Shown: piece by piece, positions 1 to 10,948 of the stretch
Position numbering within the stretch: position 1 is the stretch's first letter
Layout of the letters: each line of letters starts with the position of its first letter
Assembly (NCBI GenBank): GCA_017979445.1
Contig: CM030705.1
Span: 14,773,040 to 14,837,039, forward strand
From: Akebia trifoliata
Lineage: Eukaryota; Streptophyta; Magnoliopsida; Ranunculales; Lardizabalaceae
DNA length: 64,000 nt
Direction of reading: 5' to 3'
Translations under genes and position numbers: made by a program
Notes under the pieces: model-generated
Told to the model about the DNA's origin: nothing
The model's database searches: none
Seen by the model: the letters and a program-made list of their open reading frames with translations, nothing else

Positions 1-620
1 AAAAATCTTCTAAATGGAGTTCAACCATAGTGAACAATCTAATGATTTCTTCAACACTCATTATTTTCATGTATCGAAACTACAATCGAGGTCGCATTAG
101 AAGCGAACCACTTAGGAAAGGACCTAAGAATTTTAGTATAAATTCTTCTTTCCAAAATAAGTTATCTTAGAAAATACATGAAAATACAATAGTCTCTAAG
201 TTTTGCATAAATTCTCAAACATAATTGTTTTATTCCATACTAATGTTCTCAAAATAATTTGTTAATATTTGAAGTTTGAAACTTCGACAACATAGGTTTC
301 TATGGAAAGCCAAGCTTGTTTTGCTGACCATCACGAGTATATTCATTTAAATTCATCGTGCGATATAACCATGTAACTTGTATTTAAAGTTTTCATATTA
401 TTGAAACTTTTTGTCTTCAATTATTTTTGGTAGCTCATACCATTTCTTCTATTTTATTCCATACATCACAACTCAAGGGAATTAATGTAGATCATCATCC
501 TAAATTACCAATAAGCATACTTGCACTAATAAATAAATAGAGATGGAGATCTAGAGGATGACCATTGTCAGACTTAGCATAGTTTAAAATCTTGGGATCA
601 ACTCTAGGATATTAAGCCTA
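1..620 (-). pseudogene. Decayed copia-type gag fragment (left edge of window)
   Basis: Read on the minus strand, about 60-170 gives a short stretch beginning KILRSFPKWF, which resembles the KILRSLP motif of plant Ty1/copia gag (UBN2-type) proteins. A copia-like primer-binding site lies just upstream on the same strand (634-645), as expected for the start of a gag. No continuous frame survives and the rest would lie outside the window. The family call rests on one short motif plus the primer site, so it is tentative. Confidence 0.35.
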
Positions 621-633
621 TCAAGAGAAACTC

Positions 634-645
634 GCTCTAATACCA
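634..645 (-). other. copia primer-binding site relic
   Basis: The minus strand reads TGGTATTAGAGC, one base from TGGTATCAGAGC, the initiator-Met tRNA primer site that follows the 5' LTR of most plant copia elements. It shows that the element ran on the minus strand, with its LTR at higher coordinates. Confidence 0.55.
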
Positions 646-3223
646 ATTGAAAATTCCGGATTTCATACGGTGTCTAGTCCTAAAGGGGGGTGAATATGAT
701 AATTAAAATCAATTTATTCAATTTTAACTTAGATTGATAATTTGACCGTGGGTTCTAAGTCATTCACCTAACCTCGATTTTACATTTATTTCTCTAAAAT
801 ACATTTAATGAAAATACACTTCCATTTATGGCATGTCATTCATAGCATGCATCCATCTAAGTGTAAATTAATAGAGGCATTTCCACAAACACTAGACAAG
901 CATTTTATAGTGGTTTGACAATGTGCCTACATCCACTCCCAAAGTTCCTACCAAGAAACTTGGTATTCACTATCAAAGAGATTTATGATTTACCTTTAAC
1001 CTTTTACATAAAATTTGTATACCTAAGTTAAATTCTAAAATCTTAAGATCGAGAAATGCATTCTCTAAAAATGTGTGACTTTTGTTCATAAAAATTTCAC
1101 GAACTTCTACTCTTGTTAAGAATCTTCGATTCTAGCAAGAGCTTGATTTTTTTAGGGCTAAACCAAGTAACCACATACATATGTTTTTAAAATTAAAAAT
1201 AAAATAACAAGGACTCACTCAACACAAGAGATTTTCCAATCAAATTTTGAAGTCTTCAAGTCCTTGAGTCTATAAGAACTTTTCGACGGTCCGATGTTTC
1301 AATCATATTTTTGAGTTCTTGAGCTCTTCGTGCTTCATTGCTTCTTTCAACATCAGCTCCTTACTCCAATAGATGTGCCAATGTATGCAAAGGTTGAGGG
1401 AATGTGAATAAGAGAGCAAATCAAAGGAAGGACTTATGTTAAATGGGATTTCAATTAAGGTTTGGACTTTCCAATGCGTAAAGAATGCTCTCTAGGTAGG
1501 AGAGGGGATAGCCAATCTTCTTTAGGGTTTGATCCAACCTTCAAATGAGATCAAGAATGGGTTTTAAAGTCATTAGAGGGGATTTTGAGTTACAACAGTA
1601 AAAAAATATGATAGTTTAGTTCTTGTTGTCGACGGCACCGTTAGCTATCGAAAATTCTAACAGTAGTGTCATTAGTCTTAAGGGTGGTGTCGAAAAATTA
1701 CCAAAATGCCATCAAGGGGTATTTCCGTTATAACTTTCAAACAAAAGCTCCGATTGATACACCGTTTGGGGACCTGATAAATTTTAATATGTAGAACATC
1801 CTCAAACTACCACCAAGGGGTGGGTCATGGCATAAGTAGGTGAAATGATAAAAATATCATTTTTGTCATTTTGGATCAAAACAAGCTTTTAGGAAGTCTG
1901 GTGATGCAAGGTTCGGAGGTGCAATAAATCTTACCTATATAAGATCCCTAAATAATCACCAAGGAAAGATGATGATCTTAGGGTGGTCAAATTTATAATG
2001 TCCCCTAAATGACCAAATTGATTCTCGAATGGTCCGATGAAGGAATGGGTCAAGGAAAGAGTTTTCCTAATCAATATGGGTCAACCTATCAATTATTTAA
2101 GTATTGAGGAATGGTCTAGGTCGTTTCATTACCTTTTTAGGCTTTATTCACATATGTCGGAGGTTTTTTTTAGGTGCGTGCGGTTGAGCAATTTTACCAG
2201 AGGTTTCATATGTCTTCAATGACAAATCGATCCGACACTCAACATTAGTCTCGAGATTGATAAAATATGGAATTAATACAAATATCATGAATTTCATGGT
2301 TTGATCAACAAATTAAAAGTAATCAAGGGCCAATCACTCACCTCGAAAGAAATTTGAGGTCCAAGAATGGTCCAATGGGCTCAAGATTGAACCCAAAATG
2401 TCGAATTGCCGTGATCAAAGAATCCAAGGAGAATAGAGTCGAGTTGATTCTCACCCGTGGCCTCAAGATGATATATGGGTCAAGCACATAGTAAAATGAT
2501 AAATTTGGAGGTTGACAATTGATTGAGCAAAAATGAAAGCAACTTCGATTCAATTTGGAAAAAATGAGCAAATGAAGTGCTCAACTCGTTTTTAAAAGGA
2601 TTTGATCCATGAACGAACCTTACCTATAACTTGACACCAATTTTTCTTAGTTGAACCTCACCCACGACACCAAAATGCCTTAGTCAAACCTCACCCACTA
2701 GCTAACACCAAATGCATTGAACCGAAGACTTCACCTTCGGCCAGCCAAAAACAAATCTCTCAAAAATTCAAAAAATTCAAGGAAAAAAAATGCAAGAGAG
2801 GAAAAGTAAAAGAATGGGATCTTGTTCAATTCTCAAAATTAAATTCCCAGAATCTATTTGTGAATGTTCGATCATTGGAAAAACACCTAAGTTAAACCTA
2901 ATTTTGGAAAGTTTTCAATTTTAAATGTGAAGTTAATTTTTACAAAAGTGAACATATATTAAAATTTATCCTTTCAGGTCAAGAAACTTATTTTTTTTCT
3001 AAAGCTTCGAGAGCTATATATCAAGCTAAGAAGCCTGAAATTTTAAGTCTAATCCCTATTACACTCTAAATATGGGAAATGCGACTTTTTATTTTAAAAT
3101 ATTCAATCTAATTTCACTAATGGAGAAGCGAACACACAATCAGACTCGAGCTTGGCCAAATAAAAAAATTCAAATTTATGTCTTTGTAATTTTTTACACG
3201 CAACTCTCACAAAAAAGGGTAAT
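646..3223. other. AT-rich repeat-derived DNA, probably old LTR sequence
   Basis: No gene is recognisable here. The part next to the primer site (about 646-720) should be the end of the minus-strand copia LTR. The far LTR boundary was not found. The short open frames (for example near 2040 and 2340) lack recognisable domains and look like chance. Confidence 0.4.
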
Positions 3224-4300
3224 TGTAGACACCCCATTTTTTCTTAGGCTGAGCCCAAGAGCACCGAAGACTTCGTGAAAATGGATTGACGAAAAGTTTA
3301 TTTCAAAAAGGTTTTGAATTCCATCAATTAAATAATCACAATGCCCTAAGGACCATTTTATTACTTAGATTTTGGCTTAGCCGTGAGTGACCCTAAGACA
3401 AGCCATTTTTTGCATTCTCCTTGTCTTGTATGGGGGTGACCCACGGCCAGGCATAATGTTGCACAGTGCCCTGGTCACCCAAAAACTAATTTGATGGGTA
3501 GTTACAAGCCCATGTGTGCTCAAATTTGCTTAAGGAAAATTTCCCTCTATACCCCCTTTAAATGTATTTTTCCCCAAGAAAACTCCATCATTTTTATTTT
3601 TTATTTATCATTTTATTAACTTTCTCTAATAAATTCCTCACCTTGTCTTTCTAGTAATTCACTAATTCCTTCAACTTTGACTCCAAGTCTTCTTTGATCA
3701 CCACTTGAGATCAATTACCGCCGTAACCCCATCTTGTTAGCACTAATATGAGATGATTTACTCTTGTGCCCATGAATCTTACTCTCAATTCAAAGGAAAT
3801 CAATGTAATTTGACCATTTTCCAAAAGCATTGACAATTTTACAAAACTTTGTAGAAAGCTCTAGAATTTGAGTGCAAATACCTCTTCATCCTCAATTTGT
3901 TAAGGAGCTAGCAAGCTAAGTGGCCAAAATATCGAAAAACTTATCCCCTAATTATATGCACTTAGCATACTCCTCTCTAGATTGACACAAAGCCAAGGTC
4001 CTTGAACTCTTTTAACCCCCTTTAAGAATTCTCTAGAAACTTGTTGTCTTTTACAATCCTATCATTTGATCACCATGTGTAGACACCCCAATTTGCACGA
4101 ATCAGTTAGGAAGATCTAAATTTCCTCGAATTGATTTCGATTTAGAACTCAAGATTTTCGACGGACCCACATTGCTATTTTGCATCATTTTCATGCATAC
4201 ATGCATCATGTCATATAGTTTGCATACTCAACCTTGTCCCTAACCCACTCCAAATTCGTATTCATTCTCCATTAACCGATCCATCAACCATACCCTCACC

Positions 4301-4480
4301 ATGGTCCGCTCCCTAACCAACCTAAGCCCTAAACCCAATGCCATTCTAAACTCGATCATCATGGTCCACTCCCTAACCAACCTAAGCCCAAAACCCAATG
4401 CCATTCTAAACCCAATCACCATGGTCCACTCCCTAACCAACCTAAGCCCAAAACCCAATGCCATTCTAAACCCCTAACCT
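4301..4480 (+). repeat. 60-bp tandem repeat, three units, in the solo LTR
   Basis: Three units of exactly 60 bp begin at 4301, 4361 and 4421. Each begins ATGGTCC and contains CCTAACCAACCTAAGCCC. The units differ at only a few positions. Degenerate CCTAAGCCCAA-like sequence continues to about 4560. The period is divisible by 3, which creates an apparent minus-strand repetitive open frame that is not a gene. Confidence 0.95.
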
Positions 4481-4795
4481 AAATCTATTTTTTAGCCCAA
4501 CCTAAGCCCAAGACAAAATCCAAATCCAAGCCCAACACCAAGCCCACTCCAAGTCCATTCTCTCACCCCTTCATAAGATGACACATGTTGATACCTCATA
4601 AGCCCCCAATGCCCAATGCATCACCTAATTGGAGGGTCAACTTCCTTTTTGTGTAAACTCAAGAATGCCCTTCTCAAAAGGTTTAGTCAAACCAAAAAGG
4701 TTGTTTGGTCTTTGGTAATAATCCATAAAGGTGAGGGAACTTCCCATTATGCCCTCAAAAGGTGGGAATCTTCAAGTACATACATGGAGTTCTCC

Positions 4796-5077
4796 CATTG
4801 GTCCATTTCAAAAATATACTTCTACCCTTGCTTTATGAGTTATTTACAAATGAACCAAAGTCTACTTTCCACCTACCACTTCACCTTTACACATGTCATC
4901 CTCCTATTCACCCTCCCAAATGTGCTTTTGTTTTTCCATTGGTCCATTTTAAAACTACACTTCTACCCTTACTTTATGAGTTATTTACAAATAAATCAAG
5001 ATCTACTTTTTACCTACCACTCCACCTTTACACATGTCACTCCCCCATTCATCCTCCCAAAAGTACTTTTGTTCTCT
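4796..5077 (+). repeat. 141-bp direct tandem duplication in the solo LTR
   Basis: CATTGGTCCATTT starts at 4796 and again at 4937. The whole 141-bp unit is repeated once with scattered substitutions (shared TTTATGAGTTATTTACAAAT and CTTTACACATGTCA). The overlapping plus-strand open frames here are a by-product of the repeat. Confidence 0.85.
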
Positions 5078-7984
5078 CACCTCTATTTACCAAAAAACCA
5101 AGGATCAAAGCATGCTTTTAGGGTTTCTTCACAAATGTCATCTTTACCCTCATACAAATGGAAAATCCAAAAAGAAACAACCTAAACCTCATGTCCATTT
5201 TCATTATTTTTAGGGTTGGACCACTTTATCCCCAAAAGTTCTCCAAAAACTCTATAAATACCCTCAATTTCCATGAACAACTCATGCTCTCAAGCCCCCA
5301 TCTCTCAACCTAAAACTCTACCCAAATTTCTACTCACTCTCTCATATTCTAAACTTCAACTCACTCAACCTTCAATCAACTCACTCAACCCTCAATCATC
5401 TCACTCAACTCTCAAGTCTACCTCTCAAGGTTCAAGACCACCAAGGGACAAGGTGGGGTTAAGATGTAGTTTATTTATTTTTAACTTGCATCTTCTTCTC
5501 CTAACCCTCTACTTTAATTTCTTTTTTGTTTTAGAAAGCCTTAGGATGTAATGCATACCCTCTTCCATCCCCGGTAGATTGGACTAAGGTTCGATCGAAA
5601 GGATGGGGGTTGAAGCCCTTTTCACCTCAATCTCATGCATCATATTGTACACAATGCACACACTCACTTATGCATGGCAATGATGAAGAAATGTGTCACC
5701 CTCTTGATGGGGTGAAACACTAAGTTTCTAGCCATGCATACATGCATCATGGTTGTGGCCTCAAGGGAACTCCATCATGGAGTCTCTCTAAAAGCTCAAA
5801 CCTACATTCATATTCATAAATTTAATGTGGCTACATGAGTCATTCTTTTCTATAGAATGCCCCTAATGTCATGTTAAAAATCAAAACCCTTTGTTAAGGG
5901 AACATTCCACTTAATGCACACACCACTCTTATCATACATTCTCATGCATTTTAATATTTGTTTTCTCAAGTTTTTACAAAATAAAATGGCCAAACAAGGT
6001 AACCACCTTTGGTGGAGAGGATGGGGTGCCTAACACCTTCCCCATTCTCTAATCGGACCTCCTTACCTAGATCTAAGGTAGACCTTGCCCTTTTCCAATG
6101 AATGAGAGTTACTACAATGCCATGGAAAAAATGGTTTTCAAAAAATCAATTCGGGTGCCCATTCACACCCATTTCCAAAAAAGAATGGTGGCGACTCCAA
6201 ACAATGTAGTATTGAGGTTCATTGTGAACATTTCATGTCTACACCATGATTACTAAGACTCATAGGAGTGTACAAGACAATCAATGACTATATGATAGAG
6301 TGTATTTAGAGTCATTCTTTATGATTTTAATAAGAATATTATGAACTCTAGTATTTTGATAAATTTATCCTTAAAGGTCTCTAAAATAGAACCCTTATCC
6401 AAGGCAAATGAGGAGATGAGCTCAACTATTTCAAATTTTGGTCATTTTCTCTCCTCAAAGTTCTCTAAGCCTCCCAAAACTTTGCCCAAATCTCTTCTCA
6501 AACCCTCAAGAAGCAAAGACCAGGAAGAAAAAAAAATTAAGAATAAGAAGAGACCAAGTAGGGAGGAGTTCATTTTTTTCTAATTTTTTATGTAATAAAC
6601 CCTCCTCTCATTCCCCTACTTTTATCTAATGCCCCTCTTTACTTTTCAAGTACCTTTACTTTTATCTACTTTTATTTTCAAGTAATGTGGACTTATAAAT
6701 TTCTTAGCTTAAGGTTTGGGGATAGATAATAATACCTCCTTGTAAGGTAATCTCCCCCTATAAGTCCTTAATAAGCTCTTTGAGAATATTTTAGTTTCTA
6801 ATAAGTGTTAATTTAGTTTATTTTCCCTTTATATGTAATTTTATATTTGTAGTTGTAATTTCTTTTTTTTAATGGCTTAAGATCTAGATAGTAAACCCTT
6901 TATGGGGTAATCTTCTCTTTGCAAGCCCATTTATGCATACACATCTTGCAAACACCACATTCTAAAAGATGATGAGCTAAGGTCTTTGTAAATCCATATC
7001 TAAACTCATTTAACCAATAAAAAACAGTCTCAAAGAAGACACAAAGCATGCATAAATAGTCCCTAGGCTTTCTATGGTGGTGTCCAATCCATAGATGCCT
7101 CTTAAGGACTAAACCAACAAGCAAATGCTCCCAAGTGAGCACATAAGCCTTTAAAAGTGCCTGAGGGCTCAAAATGGTGTAATCCAAGTAGACTTCCACC
7201 AAAGTCCCAAATCACAAAAATTCCAATAAACACCTACTTATCTTTTAGCTTGCTTACTAATTCCTTCTCTCCATTTCTCAAAACTAAATTATAGTCGATT
7301 TTCTTCTAATTCTCTCTATAATTTCTGTTACTTTCAAAACCAAGAAAATAAGTTTCTCATCTCACCTTTGGCCAGTCATGATAACCATCTTTGGATGCAA
7401 GGGACAAGGTGCCTTGTGCCTAACACCTTTATTGTCCCTCAATCGAATTTCCTTTCCTAGTTCTTTAGGTGGACTAACCCCTTATCCTTTTGATATGTGA
7501 GTCACCATAAGCCGAGAAAATAGAATTTTAAACATTTTTTGTGATGCCCATTCACACTCAAATTCATGAAATGGTGGCGACTCCTTAACCCATGTAAATG
7601 AGCTCAAAACTCCAAAAAGTTTTGCACTTCACATGTCTACAATAGGGATACAATACACAAGTAGTTACGTAACCGCATAACTACATGATCTCAAGATAGG
7701 ATTATGATCAAGCACATCACTGAACACAATGATACAATACAACCTACGCCTGTCAATGGATAGCCGAAATCCGAATCCGAATTCGAATTCGAATTTGAAA
7801 AATCGAATATTATCCGAAATTTTCGGATATCGGATTCGAATTCGGATGTATTTTTAAGATTCGAATAGATTTCGGATACGAATTCGGATATTGCTACATC
7901 TGATTCGTTAATATCCGATTCAAATACTTCTCTCTTCTTTTCTGTATATCTAAACATTAATTAAGACAAGACACTCTGTTTTAC

Positions 7985-8141
7985 TTTATTTATATATATA
8001 TATAAAAAACAATCCCTTTCTCTCTCTCTTTACAATAAAGAGAAGTCATTTACACACTCTTTCTCTCTTAAATAAATACTAGACATTAATTAAGAAAAGA
8101 CATGTCTATTTTACTTTATATATATATATATATATAAACAA

Positions 8142-8174
<33 letters not shown>

Positions 8175-8390
8175 ATAATAAAGACAACTCACTTACTCTC
8201 TCTCTCTCTCACTCATAAAGACGAAACAAGACAACTCACTTATACTCTCTCTCTTAAATAAAGACAAGATATATCCTCTCTCTCTCTCATGTAGACGAGA
8301 CCTCTCTTTTTTTCTCTCTCTCTCAAATAAAAACAAGACATCTTTTTTCTTCTTTTTTCTTCTTTTTTTTCTCTCTCTCTCTCTGTAAGA
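7985..8390 (+). repeat. CT and TA microsatellite block
   Basis: Long CTCTCT runs alternate with short TATATA runs. A segment of about 120 bp starting near TTAATTAAGA (7960 and 8090) is present twice. The minus-strand Arg/Glu-rich open frame across it is an artefact of low complexity. Confidence 0.9.
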
Positions 8391-8535
8391 CGAGACAAGG
8401 CAAGACATGTGGTGGATAACCTTTCTTCCTCTTTCCCTCTCTCAACTCAAACTATGCAAATACTCTGTAAATAATTATCATGGTGCGCCTGAGCTTCAAA
8501 TCAACTAGAATTATAAACTGTAAGTCTGAGATTCA

Positions 8536-8719
8536 AGACCAATGGTAGATATTAGAGGGAAGAAGGTTTGGGAGCTCGTCGTCTGTGATGGTATACTTTC
8601 ACTTCAGTATACCAAGCACTTCCCAAACAAGGTCATCAATGGTATAACTTTAAATGATGCATTAATACGATTAGCGATGAATTGAGTGTTTCTTTGCCAG
8701 AAAAAATCTTATTTTTCAG
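8536..8719 (+). pseudogene. Captured exon fragment resembling TAB2 (ATAB2-like RNA-binding protein)
   Basis: The plus strand encodes a conserved-looking peptide containing [23 protein letters not shown] and [10 protein letters not shown]. From memory this matches the N-terminal half of the plant Tab2 family (DUF1092). ATAB2 is a chloroplast RNA-binding protein needed for photosystem I and II mRNA translation. The first 47 codons from the Met at 8542 are open. A frameshift near 8683 is then needed to continue into [11 protein letters not shown]. The fragment stops at CAG|GTAATT (8719/8720), which looks like an intact splice donor at an exon end. The rest of the gene is absent and the piece lies inside a TIR element, so it is a transduplicated fragment and not a gene. 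The family call is from recall. Confidence 0.65.
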
Positions 8720-8936
8720 GTAATTTTTTACTTTATTTAACTCTTATTTTACCTGTAAATTGACTGTAAAAAATTAAAGATTTTTTTATTATTTAAATTC
8801 GAATCGAATATTTTCGGATGCGAATTCGAATAGTGGTTAGTGATATCTGATCGGATTCGAATTCGAATATTACTATTTTTTTTCGGATTCGAATTCAGAT
8901 ATAGCACTATCCGTTGACAGCCCTCATACAACCTAC

Positions 8937-9677
8937 CAATACAATACAACCTATTATACCACTCTAATACCTTCTCGCAATCGCATGTTCCTTTGAAGAA
9001 GGAATGTGCGATGGGTTACATAAGGTCAATGCCTTCGATTGTACTTGTTGGAGACCACCACTGATTCACGAATCAGGTTGGCAATTGCATGCCCTTTATT
9101 GAGACGAAGATGCATTCTTGATTTTTGCCTGAAAGAGAATATGAGTGATATGCCCAAGTGTGTAGAAGATGAGGACGATGAGAAACAAGCTCAACTCGAA
9201 TTGACCTCTAGGGCCATCATTAGTTTAAGCAAGACTAAAACTTGACGATTATGAATCCGAAATTAATCTGATGATCAAATGGCCTCCAATAGACCAATAA
9301 AGTGGGCTCAATGTCGAACCTGTCATGGGCTCGATCATTGGCAGAGGCCTCTATGGATCTTAAAAGAGAATGGGCCTTTATAGGCCATAACATGGAGATT
9401 AGGCTCCTTTTGAGCCAATGGGCTTCGGGCTTAGACTTGTGCCCATAACCAATAACCATCCATTTTATTTTCTAAATGAAAGGGCTTAGACCAAAGTTAA
9501 TGAGTTGGACAGAGAAAATTAGGCAAGAATCATATATTGCAGGACCTCTAATAGAGTTGAATGGGTTTAGTCTTAAACCCAAACAAAGAATGATTGGACA
9601 TTTGTGAATTTGTAAGTGAGATGCATTGAAGCCTATCTCATATTTTCCTATTCTGGACAACAACTTGGTAACCAGTA
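8937..9677. other. Intergenic, no gene recognised
   Basis: Open frames at 9039-9245 (plus) and 9235-9459 and 9472-9684 (minus) have no recognisable motifs, no splice context and no repeated partner in the window. I see nothing to support a gene. Confidence 0.5.
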
Positions 9678-9685
9678 GAAGCAAC

Positions 9686-10940
9686 CATGGTTTTTAAACT
9701 CGTCCGAGACCGAAACGTATCGCCCGAGTTAACTCGGTATCGCAGCCTAACGAGACCAACTCACAATGAGTCATGAGACGACCGCGTATCGTGAGATATG
9801 CGAGTCGTCTCGAACGATATTTTCGCAAAACTCGGACAATACGAACGAGATATACGAGATATACGAGATATTACAGATTTTATGTTAACTAGCGAGACAA
9901 ACGAGTTGTATCGGACGAGATTTTAAAAATATCATCTGAGTTAATCGAGTTTTACCGAATATTTTTGAAATTAGTGATGGACCAATGATGCACATTGAAT
10001 CAACACCGTTAAATTGTGAGCCATTTTCCTAAATCGCAAATATAGGATGCTTCTCAACTGCTAATTACTGATGTAATCGGATACTTAGGATCATAAATTA
10101 CTATGATCCCCTCAATAGTAAGGCAGTCAATGGGTCCAAAATCCGATCCATTCAAATTCGATAATTTCATATCTCGATTGAAGATTTGGGTTCTGAAAAT
10201 AGTTTGGCTGTCATCCAAAATCCAATTTGTGCCTATTAGATAACTTCATACATGGATTAAAGATTTGGGTTCCAATAAAAATTAGATCCGATAAGAATTT
10301 GATGCAGTAACCTATCGGATGGAATATGGATCAATCGTGTCCCTATCCGATAAAATATGAGAAAGTAGGTCCATTGTGTTACATAATTGTGAAGTTTCTT
10401 TGTATTTTATTTTTTGGAATGTTGCTTCTTTGTATTTTATATGTCAAATCATACTTATAATATGATGAAAATCAATTGAAACATATTTGGATCATATAGA
10501 GATCGAATAAAAATCAATTCCAATAAGGGTCGATCCAATTTTTATAATACCGATTTTTATCGAATTGAAATTAGTGTTTTAATTGATATTTTTAATGGTA
10601 AGTTTAGTGCTCTTTAAATATTGTGTTTGGAAAATAAGTTTAATACACTTGTGCAATGAAAATGAAACAACGTAACAATGTAAATATTTAATTTATTTAT
10701 TTTGATATGTATATTATGAATTTTTTTTTAATTTTATATTTTTTGGGGGGTTCATTTTTTAATAGGAATCAATTCTGAATTTTTCCTGAATTTTTCAGAT
10801 TTTTACAGATTTTTTAAATGGTTAAAAACCATTGTTTCGATGTCGAACGAGACGACTTGACGAGACAAGACTTATCGTCCGAGTCAACTCGGTATCGGAG
10901 GTGAACGAGACGATACAAAATACCGAGTTTAAAAACCATG
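9686..10940. mobile_element. hAT-like non-autonomous element with perfect 8-bp target duplication
   Basis: Perfect terminal inverted repeats CATGGTTTTTAAACTCG (9686-9702) and CGAGTTTAAAAACCATG (10924-10940) are flanked by the direct repeat GAAGCAAC (9678-9685 and 10941-10948). Eight-base duplications are the hallmark of hAT insertions. Sub-terminal blocks with CGAGTTAACTCGGTATCG-like palindromes occur near both ends. The 1.25-kb interior has no open frame of note and no transposase. Confidence 0.85.
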
Positions 10941-10948
10941 GAAGCAAC

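Larger units (their letters stand above)
4078..6243 (+). mobile_element. Inner solo LTR (2166 bp) with 5-bp target duplication
   Basis: It starts TGTAGACACCCC, ends TGTCTACA and is flanked on both sides by CCATG (4073-4077 and 6244-6248), a 5-bp duplication typical of LTR-element integration. No gag, pol, primer site or polypurine tract lies inside, so this is a solo LTR left by LTR-LTR recombination. It lies in the outer LTR of the same family. Two tandem-repeat arrays are inside it. The long LTR with a GGTGGCGACTCC box suggests a Ty3/gypsy family, but that is inference. Confidence 0.8.
3224..7641 (+). mobile_element. Outer solo LTR, interrupted by a second LTR of the same family
   Basis: It begins TGTAGACACCCC and ends CATGTCTACA, the terminal TG...CA with an inverted TGTAGACA/TGTCTACA-type end also seen in the inner copy at 4078-6243. 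Both share GGTGGCGACTCC shortly before the 3' end. Removing the inner insertion leaves about 2.25 kb, close to the 2.17 kb of the inner copy. The flanking 5-mers (GTAAT and ATAGG) do not match, so there is no clear target duplication. No internal retroelement sequence is present. Confidence 0.6.
7749..8925. mobile_element. TIR element with an 11-bp flanking repeat and captured gene fragment (Pack-MULE-like)
   Basis: The ends are inverted: CTGTCAATGGATAG at the left and, reverse-complemented, CTGTCAACGGATAG at the right. Sub-terminal regions on both sides are rich in TCGGATTCGAATTCG-like palindromes. ATACAACCTAC flanks both ends directly (7738-7748 and 8926-8936). A 9-11 bp duplication fits Mutator-like elements. 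The flank is itself locally repetitive (TACAA motifs), so the duplication is not above doubt. No transposase is present. Inside are CT microsatellites and an exon-like piece of a cellular gene (8536-8719). Confidence 0.7.

Noticed and set aside
4240..4464. Minus-strand repetitive protein of 74 residues
   Set aside because: A by-product of the 60-bp tandem repeat in a solo LTR, with no start context or domain.
4616..5185. 189-codon open frame
   Set aside because: Spans a 141-bp duplication in a solo LTR, with odd composition and no known domain.
8193..8408. Arg/Glu-rich minus-strand frame
   Set aside because: A translation of a CT microsatellite.
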